DNA from: Tolypothrix bouteillei VB521301 | GTDB lineage: Bacteria > Cyanobacteriota > Cyanobacteriia > Cyanobacteriales > Nostocaceae | Reading direction: 5' to 3' | Assembly: GCF_000760695.4 (NCBI RefSeq) | Contig: NZ_JHEG04000001.1 | Span: 7,749,617-7,813,616, forward strand | Length of the DNA: 64,000 nucleotides | Shown here: positions 19,060 to 27,559 of the stretch, in pieces | How the letters are laid out: every line of letters starts with the position of its first letter | Position numbering within the stretch: the stretch's first letter is position 1 | The notes under the pieces: generated by a model | Databases searched by the model: none | What the model saw: the letters and a program-made list of their open reading frames with translations, nothing else | What the model was told of the DNA's origin: nothing | Translations under genes and position numbers: made by a program

Positions 19060-19414
19060 TACCCATTTGAACTTTGGATACGATCGCCAAAATCCTCCTA
19101 TGCATCAGCCTTTTAAGCAATAGGATTGTGGATGAGATATCCCGTGTTTGGCCAGGTTTTGCCTGTATAGCTGCGAATTATATTTGCAAAGGCTGAATGA
19201 AATTTGACATCAAGAGCAGAAACAATTGCTACGTATTTTCTCACCTAACATTTAGGATTGCTATAGTTCAAAAATTAAATAGAATGGGCTTATCTTATCT
19301 TTCCTCATTCTTGACTTTCAACATTTAAATTTTAAGTACAACTTCATAAGATTTGATGCAAGTATTAGCTGAGCAAATCTAACCCAATCATTTCAAACTT
19401 TAAAGGAGAATGCT

Positions 19415-19828
19415 ATGAAACAGATACTAAAAGGCGCGATCGCTGCTGGAATTTTTGGTTTGGAAATTGTTGGAGCAACAACGATTCCAACGGGTGCGGC
19501 TGGTGCTAATGAACTTCCCCCGCAACAAATTGAGTTTGCTCCAGGAACTACCTCAACATTTATTCAATCTAGTATGCCTGCCTGCGGTCAACGTACATAT
19601 ATATTAAGAGCTAGAGCGGGACAGTTTATGTCAGTGAATGTCAACTCGACTCCCTCTCGAGATACTCTAACAGTGTATGGGCTTGATGGAACTCTATTAA
19701 GTAACGGAAGCAAAACTGGTAGCAATATTTATTACGGACATTTGCCAATGTCAGAGAACTACAAGCTTGTTATCGATAACCCGTCATCGCAATGGACTAG
19801 ATACAACATGACGGTTGCTATTAAGTAG
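19415..19828 (+). CDS. Secreted protein with PPC-like beta domain
   Basis: 137 residues, AAAGGAG box before ATG 19415. Signal peptide (ILKGAIAAGIFGLEIVGA). The mature sequence (IEFAPGTTSTFIQ, YILRARAGQFMSVNV, LTVYGLDGTLL, YKLVIDNP) follows the beta-sandwich rhythm of bacterial pre-peptidase C-terminal (PPC) domains and resembles small cyanobacterial exported proteins that consist of that domain alone. Ligand or role unknown. Confidence 0.75.
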   Translation: MKQILKGAIAAGIFGLEIVGATTIPTGAAGANELPPQQIEFAPGTTSTFIQSSMPACGQRTYILRARAGQFMSVNVNSTPSRDTLTVYGLDGTLLSNGSKTGSNIYYGHLPMSENYKLVIDNPSSQWTRYNMTVAIK

Positions 19829-19861
19829 TCTCTTTTCCTAAAAAAAGAGCTAAGAGATCGC

Positions 19862-19897
19862 GTTGCAGGGGTACTATAGATACACCCCTGCAAGCTT
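19862..19897. terminator. Terminator hairpin between convergent genes
   Basis: TTGCAGGGGT (19863-19872) pairs with ACCCCTGCAA (19884-19893) and is followed by GCTTTT, between two convergently transcribed genes. Confidence 0.7.
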
Positions 19898-20572
19898 TTA
19901 ATCAATTGCCACTAGATCTTTTAACGCTTCTACTGTACGTTTGCCTAAATGCCATGTTTGTATTTCTCCATTGTTAAACATCAATCGCATCTGAAGATTG
20001 TGGTTTGGTAATTGAGCGATGTCATTCGAGAGTTGAGAAATATCAAACTGACTGAATCCCCCACTAGCAGTTGATGGAGGTATATAAACAGGATCTTCAT
20101 CGCCCCAAAAAGGGTTATCCCAAAAATTATCAGCCCAAAGAGCATCAAAGGATTCGTAATACCCAGGTCTGGTGATTTTTGTGTGAGCGCTATCTGCTTT
20201 CACAAGTTGATTGATGGTTAGCAAGGGCTGATTATTATCCATAAGCGTTATTCCAGTTAAATAAGCACTTGGATTTGCAATGTATTTATCGTGTAAGGCA
20301 TAATTGATAGTAACTTGTATGTCATTGTTGATAGGGTTTTTACTCCAAAGAGTAAAGACACCAACAGATGAATCGCCACTGGTAAAATCTTTGTCTTTAA
20401 CAGCATAAACTGAGCCAGTAGTAAATAATTTACTATATGGAGCCTTTGCAAAGGAAGTAGCTTGTACTGGAACTTCTGCTGCTATAGTCAAACGTGGACC
20501 TAATGCTAGGCTACAGGATAGGAACAAGCTACTAGTAATAATTAGTTTCGATATTTGTTTTGTAAAAACCAT
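19898..20572 (-). CDS. Secreted hypothetical protein
   Basis: 224 residues with a signal peptide (LIITSSLFLSCSLALG, cleavage near TIAA). The mature part is rich in aromatic and Asp/Asn residues (DALWADNFWDNPFWGDEDP) and ends in an MRLMFNNGEIQTWHLG segment. I do not recognise a family. It has its own 165-bp upstream region and is convergent with the PPC-like gene. Confidence 0.7.
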   Translation of the reverse strand: MVFTKQISKLIITSSLFLSCSLALGPRLTIAAEVPVQATSFAKAPYSKLFTTGSVYAVKDKDFTSGDSSVGVFTLWSKNPINNDIQVTINYALHDKYIANPSAYLTGITLMDNNQPLLTINQLVKADSAHTKITRPGYYESFDALWADNFWDNPFWGDEDPVYIPPSTASGGFSQFDISQLSNDIAQLPNHNLQMRLMFNNGEIQTWHLGKRTVEALKDLVAID

Positions 20573-20737
20573 AGTTAGAAAACTCCTTTCACTGATTAAA
20601 TGGCTAATTATGTAACGTAGGGTAGCAAGATCTTGCGCTCCTACGGTGTGCTTTATCTTTCTCTTTAAGTATCTTTGCTTTTTTAGTGTTGTGGAGTGAA
20701 GATTGATAACTTAGAAAAAAGTTAGAGATTTTTTAAT

Positions 20738-21175
20738 TTACTTTGTTAAAAGCAAACTATGAATTAAAACTATAAGTACAATGAGAGAGATCGCTGTATA
20801 AAGTGAATCTTTTTGTTTCCAGAATGCAAAGACCGAAAAGCCCACTCGTATTACGGGAGTGAAAATCAGCAATAGAATGCCCAGTTGAATAATTCCTTGT
20901 CCTCGCAATACTAAAACATCGTGTAAAATTCCTGGAAACTGGCGTAAATCAGCTGGTTCTCCATAGAAAATGTGGTCTTTAGGTATGCCAGTACCATTAA
21001 GAACTAAGTAAATTACTCCTCCTATTATGATGATTGTTGCTGCTAAAGTAACTCCTACAAATAAAAGGTTGCTAACCTTAATTTCAATTTGTGAATCTGT
21101 CCAGTTAGAATATAATTGCTGTGAGAGTATTTTTTTGGAGGAGGAACGGCGTAAATACTTTGTAAATTGAGCCAT
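20738..21175 (-). CDS. DUF1634 family membrane protein
   Basis: 145 residues, three membrane segments (LLFVGVTLAATIIIIGGVIY; GIIQLGILLLIFTPVIRVGF; a C-terminal one). The spacing and the RVGFSVFAF motif fit DUF1634. Genes of this family are regularly found directly after TauE/SafE genes, as here (one base apart), so the two products probably act together in the membrane. Its own function is not established. Confidence 0.85.
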   Translation of the reverse strand: MAQFTKYLRRSSSKKILSQQLYSNWTDSQIEIKVSNLLFVGVTLAATIIIIGGVIYLVLNGTGIPKDHIFYGEPADLRQFPGILHDVLVLRGQGIIQLGILLLIFTPVIRVGFSVFAFWKQKDSLYTAISLIVLIVLIHSLLLTK

Positions 21176-21176
21176 A

Positions 21177-22028
21177 CTAAAGATCTCCCGTAAATCCTTT
21201 GTAAATCATCTGAACGCCAATTGTTAGAATGAGTATGCTAAAGATTGCATGAAGCATTTTTGTGTTGAGTTTTACTAATAATCTGGCTCCGTACCAGGCT
21301 CCTAGCAAAACCCCCAAGACAACAGGCATACATAATTCAGGATCGATATATCCCCTACTAAAGTAAATTCCAGCACTAGCTGCTGCAGTCACTCCAATCA
21401 TGAAGTTACTAGTTGTAGTAGAAACTTTGAACGGCAATTGCATCACTCGATCCATTGCAAGCACCTTAAGTGCGCCAGAACCAATGCCGAGTAATCCAGA
21501 AGTTATACCTGCAACTATCATGAGGAGAAAACCTCCAAGAACGTTCTGAACACAATATGCTTCATCTCCATCTAGTGTGGGATAACTACCATTAAGTTTC
21601 AAACGTGTTGCTAGAGGATTTGTGGGGAAACTGATTGCGTGCTTTAAGTGAGGTTGGTTGGCAAGATAATTTGAAATTAGCAACATGGCTCCAAATACAA
21701 TTGCAATAATTCTTGTAGGTGCGATCGCTGCAACTGATGCGCCAAAAACTGCTCCAAAAGTGGTTGCTATTTCTAACAACATTCCAAGGCGAATATTTGT
21801 GTAGCCTTGACGAACATAGGCGATCGCAGCTCCAGAAGAAGTAGCAATGACAGAAACCAAAGAAGCTCCAATGGCATAGCGGATATCAACGCCAAATCCT
21901 AAAGTCAGCATTGGTACCAAAATGACTCCTCCCCCCAACCCACTTAAAGAACCTAACAATCCAGCTAGTATGGAGCAGATACCTACTACTAAAGTGAATT
22001 CAAGATTGTTCATAAATGAAGCCAACAT
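21177..22028 (-). CDS. TauE/SafE family permease (candidate sulfite/sulfonate exporter)
   Basis: 283 residues, about eight membrane segments with the internal repeat typical of the family: GSLSGLGGGVILVPML near the N-terminus and SGLLGIGSGALKVLAM in the second half. ATG at 22028; an alternative ATG five codons later precedes NNLEFTLV. Characterised relatives export sulfite or sulfoacetate released during taurine and sulfonate breakdown. The organosulfur island begins 2.2 kb downstream, which fits such a role, but substrate is inferred from context. Confidence 0.85.
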   Translation of the reverse strand: MLASFMNNLEFTLVVGICSILAGLLGSLSGLGGGVILVPMLTLGFGVDIRYAIGASLVSVIATSSGAAIAYVRQGYTNIRLGMLLEIATTFGAVFGASVAAIAPTRIIAIVFGAMLLISNYLANQPHLKHAISFPTNPLATRLKLNGSYPTLDGDEAYCVQNVLGGFLLMIVAGITSGLLGIGSGALKVLAMDRVMQLPFKVSTTTSNFMIGVTAAASAGIYFSRGYIDPELCMPVVLGVLLGAWYGARLLVKLNTKMLHAIFSILILTIGVQMIYKGFTGDL

Positions 22029-22160
22029 GATGGTCGCTTTTCATGTGTTCAATCGTCTGTTAAATTGCGACATGGTTCCAGGCAAGATAGCCCACTTAGT
22101 AATAAGTTAGAGATTGAGGCAAAGTATGTATCGTGAATTTATAAAATTGAGGCAATAGCT

Positions 22161-22850
22161 GTGAAATATATGTCTGGAGCAAAGGCAATTGGTTTTTTAA
22201 ATAATAGACTCAAATTAATTATTTCCATTGCAGTTGCCCTGTTAGTTTATATACTTGTACTGAAAATTATTCTACGACCAGCAACATCAATACTAATAGC
22301 TTGGAACTCAGGAGCAATTTGTTTTCTCATTTTAATATTTTTAATGATACTCCAAGCCACTCCGGAAAGAATGCGTCTTTTAGCTAAGCGTCAGTATCAA
22401 AAGCGATGGGCTTTGATGACATTTGTTATATGTTCAGCTTGTAGCAGCTTATTAGCTATTATTTATATGCTTGCAGACACGAAAGGGTTGTCAGAGTTTT
22501 TCAAGACTCTACACGTTATATTGGCAGGAGTAACAGTCATCAGTTCCTGGGTATTAATACATACTACCTTTGCTTTGCGATACGCGCATATGTACTACTA
22601 CGGCCATGAAAATAGTACGAATCTTAGCAATCAAGCAATTACCAGTTTAGATTTTCCTGACGAAGAACAACCAGATTACTGGGACTTTTTATATTTTTCC
22701 TTTGTTATTGGCATGACTTGTCAGGTTTCCGATGTTCCTGTACGCTCGCGCAGTATGAGACGTTTGACTCTCGTACACAGTATATTAACGTTTTTTTTCA
22801 ACACGATTATTTTGGCGCTGAGTATTAATATAATAGCAGGGCTTATATAG
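22161..22850 (+). CDS. DUF1345 family membrane protein
   Basis: 229 residues with five or six membrane segments and the DUF1345 features: ATPERMRLLAKRQ, HTTFALRYAHMYY and a late PDYWDFLYFSFVIGMTCQVSDV followed by SRSMRRLTLVHS. Function unknown. Divergent from TauE/SafE across a 130-bp spacer and followed by a long hairpin at 22887-22930. Confidence 0.85.
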   Translation: MKYMSGAKAIGFLNNRLKLIISIAVALLVYILVLKIILRPATSILIAWNSGAICFLILIFLMILQATPERMRLLAKRQYQKRWALMTFVICSACSSLLAIIYMLADTKGLSEFFKTLHVILAGVTVISSWVLIHTTFALRYAHMYYYGHENSTNLSNQAITSLDFPDEEQPDYWDFLYFSFVIGMTCQVSDVPVRSRSMRRLTLVHSILTFFFNTIILALSINIIAGLI

Positions 22851-23168
22851 TGGTCCCCCTTTGGTGTGAGGTACATATTCAAGACTAGTAACCTTGCGGT
22901 ACACGGATTTAGGTGTACCGCAAGGTTACTTAGGAAACGCTATATAGCCGACTAATAAGTTACTTATCTGTTTCTTGCCTTTATACCTGTAATAATTGAT
23001 TCTTGCCTTAAGTTTTGGCTTTTTCAAGACTTACAGCTTATATACTCTTTCAACAAGTATGTCTGAAAAAAAGAATCTGTTGGGATTTACGTGTTAGCAC
23101 CGATCTCTTTTTTCATATCCTGTCACTAACTTTAAAGGAACATACGGGAACAACTAGGAGAAGAAGCA
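22851..23168. other. Spacer with a long perfect hairpin
   Basis: No gene recognised. The 18-bp stem at 22887-22930 dominates; TTCTTGCCT motifs occur twice between 22972 and 23010. Confidence 0.6.
22887..22930. terminator. Perfect 18-bp inverted repeat after the DUF1345 gene
   Basis: AGTAACCTTGCGGTACAC (22887-22904) and GTGTACCGCAAGGTTACT (22913-22930) are exact complements around an 8-nt loop. It begins 37 nt after the stop codon. No U-tract follows, so it may be an mRNA-stabilising or processing hairpin, or a repeat, rather than a simple terminator. Confidence 0.55.
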
Positions 23169-23384
23169 ATGATTGTATCAGTACAAAATCATGTTCAAAC
23201 ACATAAAAATGTTACAAAACTATACAATCACTCTGAAGCTTCCGTAGCTCCAGAGCCTATTGAATTTAGCGGGACTAACGACATCAGTGAGATTTATCAA
23301 ACTACTGGATTTTTTTTCTTAGTCTTTCTATTAATTAACTATTTTATTGCTAAATACTTGTACAGAAAGCAATGCGAACAGTAA
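23169..23384 (+). CDS. 71-residue hypothetical protein with C-terminal membrane segment
   Basis: Polar N-terminus, then GFFFLVFLLINYFIAKYLY near the end and a basic RKQCEQ tail, the layout of a tail-anchored protein. AGGAGAAG sits 7 nt before ATG 23169. Family not recognised. Confidence 0.5.
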   Translation: MIVSVQNHVQTHKNVTKLYNHSEASVAPEPIEFSGTNDISEIYQTTGFFFLVFLLINYFIAKYLYRKQCEQ

Positions 23385-24206
23385 ACGACAGATGGGACAG
23401 TTACGAGTTAAAAACCTTTCAATGAAAAACTCTCCAATTTGTGAGTGAGACGCTGCTCAGAAGATGTCTCTCGAAATATCAGATTTTATGCACGAGCCCC
23501 CTAGGATATGTTTTCAAAGTTTGAGTCCTCCATTTCCCTTCATCAAGGATACCGTTCAAAAGTCGGATTTACCTCCCTTAATCACCCTGATGTATTAGGG
23601 GTCACAAGAAGTTAAGCTACTTCCCCTTTCACGGGTGGAGGGTTAGGGTAGGGTAAACTTGAGGTTACAACTTCCTTGAGGAAACTATTTCAGAGGTTTG
23701 TAAAACCTAGCCTTAAAAAGGGGAGAAATATTCTCAAAATCCTCTTTTTTAAGGGGAGTGTGGAGCGAGTGTGAATTTAGGGGCCGTGCGAAACTTTGAT
23801 ACATCACTAAAAATTTTACAAATATCTTCATAGATCTGTAAAATCGGTAGATTTGAATTCATACTGTCACGCTTTACCAGTTAAAATCAGCCAAAATAAA
23901 CCTTGGAAAGAATTTTGAGGTAAGGTCCGTTTTGGCTTCATCGAACTCACGTTAAGTTAAGATCTGTTGCAAAAGGTTGGTTAGTAACAGCTTCAAACCA
24001 AAGCGCTCGGGTTTCAGTCCTAGCTTATCCAAAAAACTCAACAAAACTCAACTTGATTTTTCTATTTATTTATGCAAAAGTCTTGTTTAGTAAAATACGG
24101 TTTGTCAGTAGAGATATAGTAATTAACTTTTATCTCACCCAGATCGTTAATATAAGTGCTTTAGCTAATTAAGCTCCTATTCATTGATATTGAGGAGTGA
24201 ATTGTC
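23385..24206. other. Long spacer before the organosulfur island
   Basis: No gene found in 822 bp. Two CCTT...AAGGGGAG repeat fragments (about 23712-23757) and AT-rich sequence. The last 150 bp should contain the promoter of the first binding-protein gene. Confidence 0.55.
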
Positions 24207-25244
24207 ATGATTCCTTTACAACAGAGCCGCTTTCGGTACAGCAGCTTGTTATTTGCAATTTTTTGCATTAGCTTTATGGCATCTGGTTGCACCCAAACGG
24301 CTGTGAATGGTGCCGATCGCTCGGCCAATTCTTCTACCAAACCCGTTAGCACTCAAACTCAAGAAAAAAATAACGTGATTCGGTTGGGCTATCAAAAAGG
24401 AGGCATTATCCCGATCGCGCGTCAGCGTGGAGAATTAGAACGCGAGTTAGGATCTCAAAATATCAAGGTTGAATGGAGCGGTCCATTTGACCGATGTGCT
24501 ACACTTCTCCAATCTCTCAATGGTAATCGGGCTGACATTGGTGGCTGTGGTGATATCCCTTCTATTTCTGGAATTGCTGCCAAACAACCGCTTTGTATTG
24601 GCTCTGTACAGAGGCCCAAACTCGATGCTTTAAGCAATGCCATCCTAGTCCGTGGAAATTCATCTATCCGCAAACCTGCTGATTTGATTGGTAAAAAAGT
24701 AGCAGTGAATCAAGGAGGTGCGGGTGAGTATTTGTTATTAAAAGTTTTGGAAAAAGAGAACATACCTAAAGAAAAAGTACAGCGCGTTTACTTGTCACCT
24801 AATGATGCTGCACCAGCTCTCTACCAAAGCTCTGTTGATGCTTGGGCTGTGTGGGAACCCTATGTTTCCATTGCAGAACTAGAGCATAGCGCAAGAAGAA
24901 TTACTACAACGCATCCAGCTCCTACCTACGGCATTATGGTTGTGCGGAGCGGAGCCGTTAGTGAAAATCCAACTGCTGTCAAAGCTGCTCTGATTGCTTT
25001 AAGTAAAGATGGTGAGTGGTTGAATCAAAACACCACAGCTGCAGCCGATTTTATGGTCAAAGAACTGAAAGTCTCAAAGGCTGTAGCCAAGCAAGCAACT
25101 AAGAATCGAGGTCCGGAATCATACACTTTTCCCACTCCGGAAGATATAGCCAATCTTCAAAAAACTGCTGATTGGTTATTAGAGCAAAAGATTATTCCCC
25201 AACGAGTCGATATTTCTGCTGCGGTGTGTCCGCTTGGTACTTAA
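24207..25244 (+). CDS. SsuA-type ABC substrate-binding lipoprotein 1
   Basis: 345 residues. Signal sequence ends in a lipobox (FMASGC), so it is a lipid-anchored periplasmic receptor. The fold is NMT1/OpuAC-like: IRLGYQKGGIIPIARQRG start, DIGGCGDIPSISG (ligand-loop region), ADLIGKKVAVNQGGAGEYLL and VDAWAVWEPYVSIAE, all typical of aliphatic sulfonate binding proteins. GAGGAG precedes ATG. It is clearly paralogous to the protein at 34825-35934, from the shared start to the shared IxQRVDISAAVCP-like end. It probably delivers an organosulfur compound to the SsuBC pair at 28.9-30.7 kb; no permease lies directly beside it. Confidence 0.9.
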   Translation: MIPLQQSRFRYSSLLFAIFCISFMASGCTQTAVNGADRSANSSTKPVSTQTQEKNNVIRLGYQKGGIIPIARQRGELERELGSQNIKVEWSGPFDRCATLLQSLNGNRADIGGCGDIPSISGIAAKQPLCIGSVQRPKLDALSNAILVRGNSSIRKPADLIGKKVAVNQGGAGEYLLLKVLEKENIPKEKVQRVYLSPNDAAPALYQSSVDAWAVWEPYVSIAELEHSARRITTTHPAPTYGIMVVRSGAVSENPTAVKAALIALSKDGEWLNQNTTAAADFMVKELKVSKAVAKQATKNRGPESYTFPTPEDIANLQKTADWLLEQKIIPQRVDISAAVCPLGT

Positions 25245-25335
25245 TTGCGTAAGTTTGCCACAGATCCTCACTACTGCTCAAATCTTTAGGGGCAGAATTT
25301 ATCAGCTTGTCTCTATATTTTAAGGAAGAATAAAC

Positions 25336-26349
25336 GTGTCTTACCAGCAAAGGCTCTTTTCGAGCGCAGTGTTAATGTTAACTCTCAGTTGCTATGTAAC
25401 GTTGGCGATCGCATTTAGTACTCGTAGCAATTCTCAAAATGCCGCGCCTGCTAATTTAGCAAATGTAACGCTGCGTGTTGCTAAGTACAAAGGTGGTTGG
25501 GATCTCCAGCTTAAACTAGCTGGGCTAGATAAGTTTCCCTATCAAGTTAAGTACTCAGAGTTTACAGGTGGAAATTTAATGGTACAAGCAATTAACGCAA
25601 ATGCTATTGATATTGCATCCGCCAGTGAAATTCCACCTATTTTTGCAGCGAACTCCCAAGCGTCAGTAAAAATAATTGCAACCACCAAAGGACCAACTGT
25701 AGGTCAAGTTGTGTTAGTGCCAAAAAACTCTAGGGCAAAGACAATCGCCGATCTTAAAGGCAAAAAAGTGGGTTATGTCAAAGCGACAACCGCTCATTAT
25801 TTTCTAATTCGGATGTTGGAACAAGTCGGTTTGACAATTAAGGATGTCAATGCCATTCCTTTGTCTATCCCCGACGGGCTTTCTGCCTTTAGAAAGGGAG
25901 ATCTTGATGCTTGGGCAACTTACGGTTACTCAATCCCACAAGCTCAGAAAGATGGTGCTAGGGTTCTCAAGTCAGCTAAAGACATTTTAAGCGGTAACTT
26001 CGTTATTATAGCAGCACCCAGTGCCATCGCCGATCCAAATAAGAAGGCAGCAATTTCCGACTTTCTATGTCGAATTAAAAAATCTCAAGTTTGGCGCGAC
26101 TCCAATATTAGGGCTTGGTCCAAAAACTATGCTTCTGCCATTAATGTTGATGAAAATATTGTCTACCAGGATGCCCAGGAAGGATTGCAACAGCGCCGCT
26201 TTCAGTTGTTACCTATCTCAAAAAGCGCGATCGCATCCCAGCAAAAGGTTGCAGACACTTTTTACAAAGCTAGTGTTATCCCATCAAAGGTTGATGTACA
26301 ACCTTTATGGGATAATACTTTTAACGAGGCAATCTCCAAGTGCAACTAA
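25336..26349 (+). CDS. SsuA-type ABC substrate-binding protein 2
   Basis: 337 residues from GTG 25336, with AAGGAAG 9 nt upstream. N-terminal hydrophobic segment (AVLMLTLSCYVTLAIAF) acts as signal or anchor. NMT1-like fold: LRVAKYKGGWDLQLKL, DIASASEIPPIFA, IADLKGKKVGYVKATTAHYF and DLDAWATYGYSIPQAQ. It belongs to a different subgroup from receptor 1 and is nearer in organisation to receptor 3 at 30656-31714. 91 bp separate it from receptor 1, so the two are probably one transcript. Confidence 0.88.
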   Translation: MSYQQRLFSSAVLMLTLSCYVTLAIAFSTRSNSQNAAPANLANVTLRVAKYKGGWDLQLKLAGLDKFPYQVKYSEFTGGNLMVQAINANAIDIASASEIPPIFAANSQASVKIIATTKGPTVGQVVLVPKNSRAKTIADLKGKKVGYVKATTAHYFLIRMLEQVGLTIKDVNAIPLSIPDGLSAFRKGDLDAWATYGYSIPQAQKDGARVLKSAKDILSGNFVIIAAPSAIADPNKKAAISDFLCRIKKSQVWRDSNIRAWSKNYASAINVDENIVYQDAQEGLQQRRFQLLPISKSAIASQQKVADTFYKASVIPSKVDVQPLWDNTFNEAISKCN

Positions 26350-26360
26350 ACTAGTTGCCG

Positions 26361-26801
26361 TTAAATATAGTACATGGGCACTCTTCTCAGAATTTCTTGT
26401 CGGTGATACAGGTCTGAGAGTGTATACTTCTGAAAAGTCGAAAAAGCAGCTTGATACATTTCAACCCGTAAATTTTGTATCAAAATTTTCTCTATTGTTT
26501 TAGATGAAGTAGATTTTGGTGGTACAAGAGTTTTTGATTCTTCAATACAATTAAAAACATCCAAAATTGTAATATCTTCAGGTTCTCGCGCTAAAAAATA
26601 GCCGCCCTGCGAGCCACGTATGCTTTTGATTAAACCACCACGTTTTAAAGTTGTTAACAGTGATTCCAAATTGCGATTGCCTAAACCTTGTAGTGCTTCT
26701 ATCTCGTGCGTTTGCAATGGTTCGCTGCTGCCATGATTTTTTGTCAGTGCTAATAAAGCTAGTATTGAATATTTAAATTTGTTAGTTAGCTGCATTGCCA
26801 T
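26361..26801 (-). CDS. Rrf2 family regulator lacking Fe-S cysteines
   Basis: 146 residues. Winged helix at the N-terminus (KYSILALLAL, LQTHEIEALQGLGNRNLESL, then GGLIKSIRGSQGGYFLARE), the hallmark RGxxGGY(x)LA of Rrf2 proteins, followed by ITILDVFNCIEES and a dimerisation helix. Iron-sulfur Rrf2 proteins (IscR, NsrR) carry three cysteines after this point; here only one cysteine is present in the whole protein, so it is of the cluster-free type, like Bacillus CymR, which controls sulfur uptake genes. It lies between two binding-protein genes and the SfnB-SsuCBA operon, reading toward the former and away from the latter across 758 bp, an obvious place for the local regulator. Confidence 0.88.
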   Translation of the reverse strand: MAMQLTNKFKYSILALLALTKNHGSSEPLQTHEIEALQGLGNRNLESLLTTLKRGGLIKSIRGSQGGYFLAREPEDITILDVFNCIEESKTLVPPKSTSSKTIEKILIQNLRVEMYQAAFSTFQKYTLSDLYHRQEILRRVPMYYI

Positions 26802-26934
26802 AATAAAAGTTTTCCCTTATGTTTAGTCGCGAATTATATGAACTACAACTTATAGATTGACAAAAAAATGTTTATATGAATTCCAATCTATTTTCCATCC
26901 AGATATATTAGAATCAATTGCTTTGCTCGGTTCA

Positions 26935-27053
26935 ATATAGCAGTCCTAAATGAAATATAAGAATAAGAGTGAAGACTGTTAATGGCTAATTGCCTATTGA
27001 CCATTAGCAATTAGCAATCCAAATTTTTTACAAATGATTTAGGATTGCTATAT
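26935..27053. repeat. 119-bp MITE-like element
   Basis: 17-bp terminal inverted repeats, ATATAGCAGTCCTAAAT and ATTTAGGATTGCTATAT, with one mismatch. The same end sequence occurs alone at about 19251-19266. No coding capacity; it separates the Rrf2 gene from the operon promoter. Confidence 0.65.
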
Positions 27054-27271
27054 GTCTATTTCCTATATTCCATATCAATTATCTGTAGTCTTCTTAAGAC
27101 TACAAATAAAAAGTGAGGAACTGGTGAGGTATTTGTAAAGATAGGTAAAAGCGTTGTTAATCGCTTGGGGTATCTAACAATTTAATTTTCTTAAGAAAAC
27201 CTTTTTTTTAGATATTCAATAATATATTACTATAAATTGATAGAATTACAGTAGTTTTTACAAAAATATCG

Positions 27272-27277
27272 TATAAT
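27272..27277 (+). promoter_or_regulatory. Candidate -10 box of the organosulfur operon
   Basis: TATAAT in an AT-rich tract 283 nt before the first gene of the operon. The best -35-like hexamers (TTACAG at 27246, TTTACA at 27257) are badly spaced, which would fit an activator-dependent promoter or a chance match. Confidence 0.25.
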
Positions 27278-27559
27278 ATAGAGGAGTGTAAGCAATCAAC
27301 TTCTACCACCTGTACCTCCAGTCAGAATTCATCGTTCGATCGCTCAGTTAGCCATTTAATTACCTACTCAGTGAAGACAGCATCACTCAAAGTAGGATCT
27401 CGAAATACGACTACTGAAGATATTTTAACGCTCCCAATATCCAAAACTCATAAATTGCTTGTTGCTCCAAGTTAAAGGATTGTATCAACACCTGTCTTGA
27501 GACGATCGCACCCGCGTTTTCATCTGAATTGTCAGCAACCATAGATAAAGAGAACAACA

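Larger units (their letters stand above)
18629..19414. other. Spacer with nested repeats and a strong hairpin
   Basis: No intact gene. Contains the interrupted palindromic element 18753-19013, the element nested in it (18816-18959), a GGCAAT-CTAGCC hairpin (19027-19059), and a TTTAGGATTGCTATA repeat end at about 19251-19266 identical to the terminal repeat of the element at 26935-27053. Confidence 0.65.
26802..27559. other. Divergent control region of the organosulfur operon
   Basis: No gene recognised. Holds the 119-bp MITE-like element 26935-27053 and AT-rich DNA with a -10-like TATAAT at 27272-27277. Binding sites for the adjacent Rrf2 protein would be expected here. Confidence 0.55.

Noticed and set aside
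23015..23206. Plus-strand 63-codon frame
   Set aside because: Overlaps the better supported 23169-23384 gene and has no ribosome binding site.
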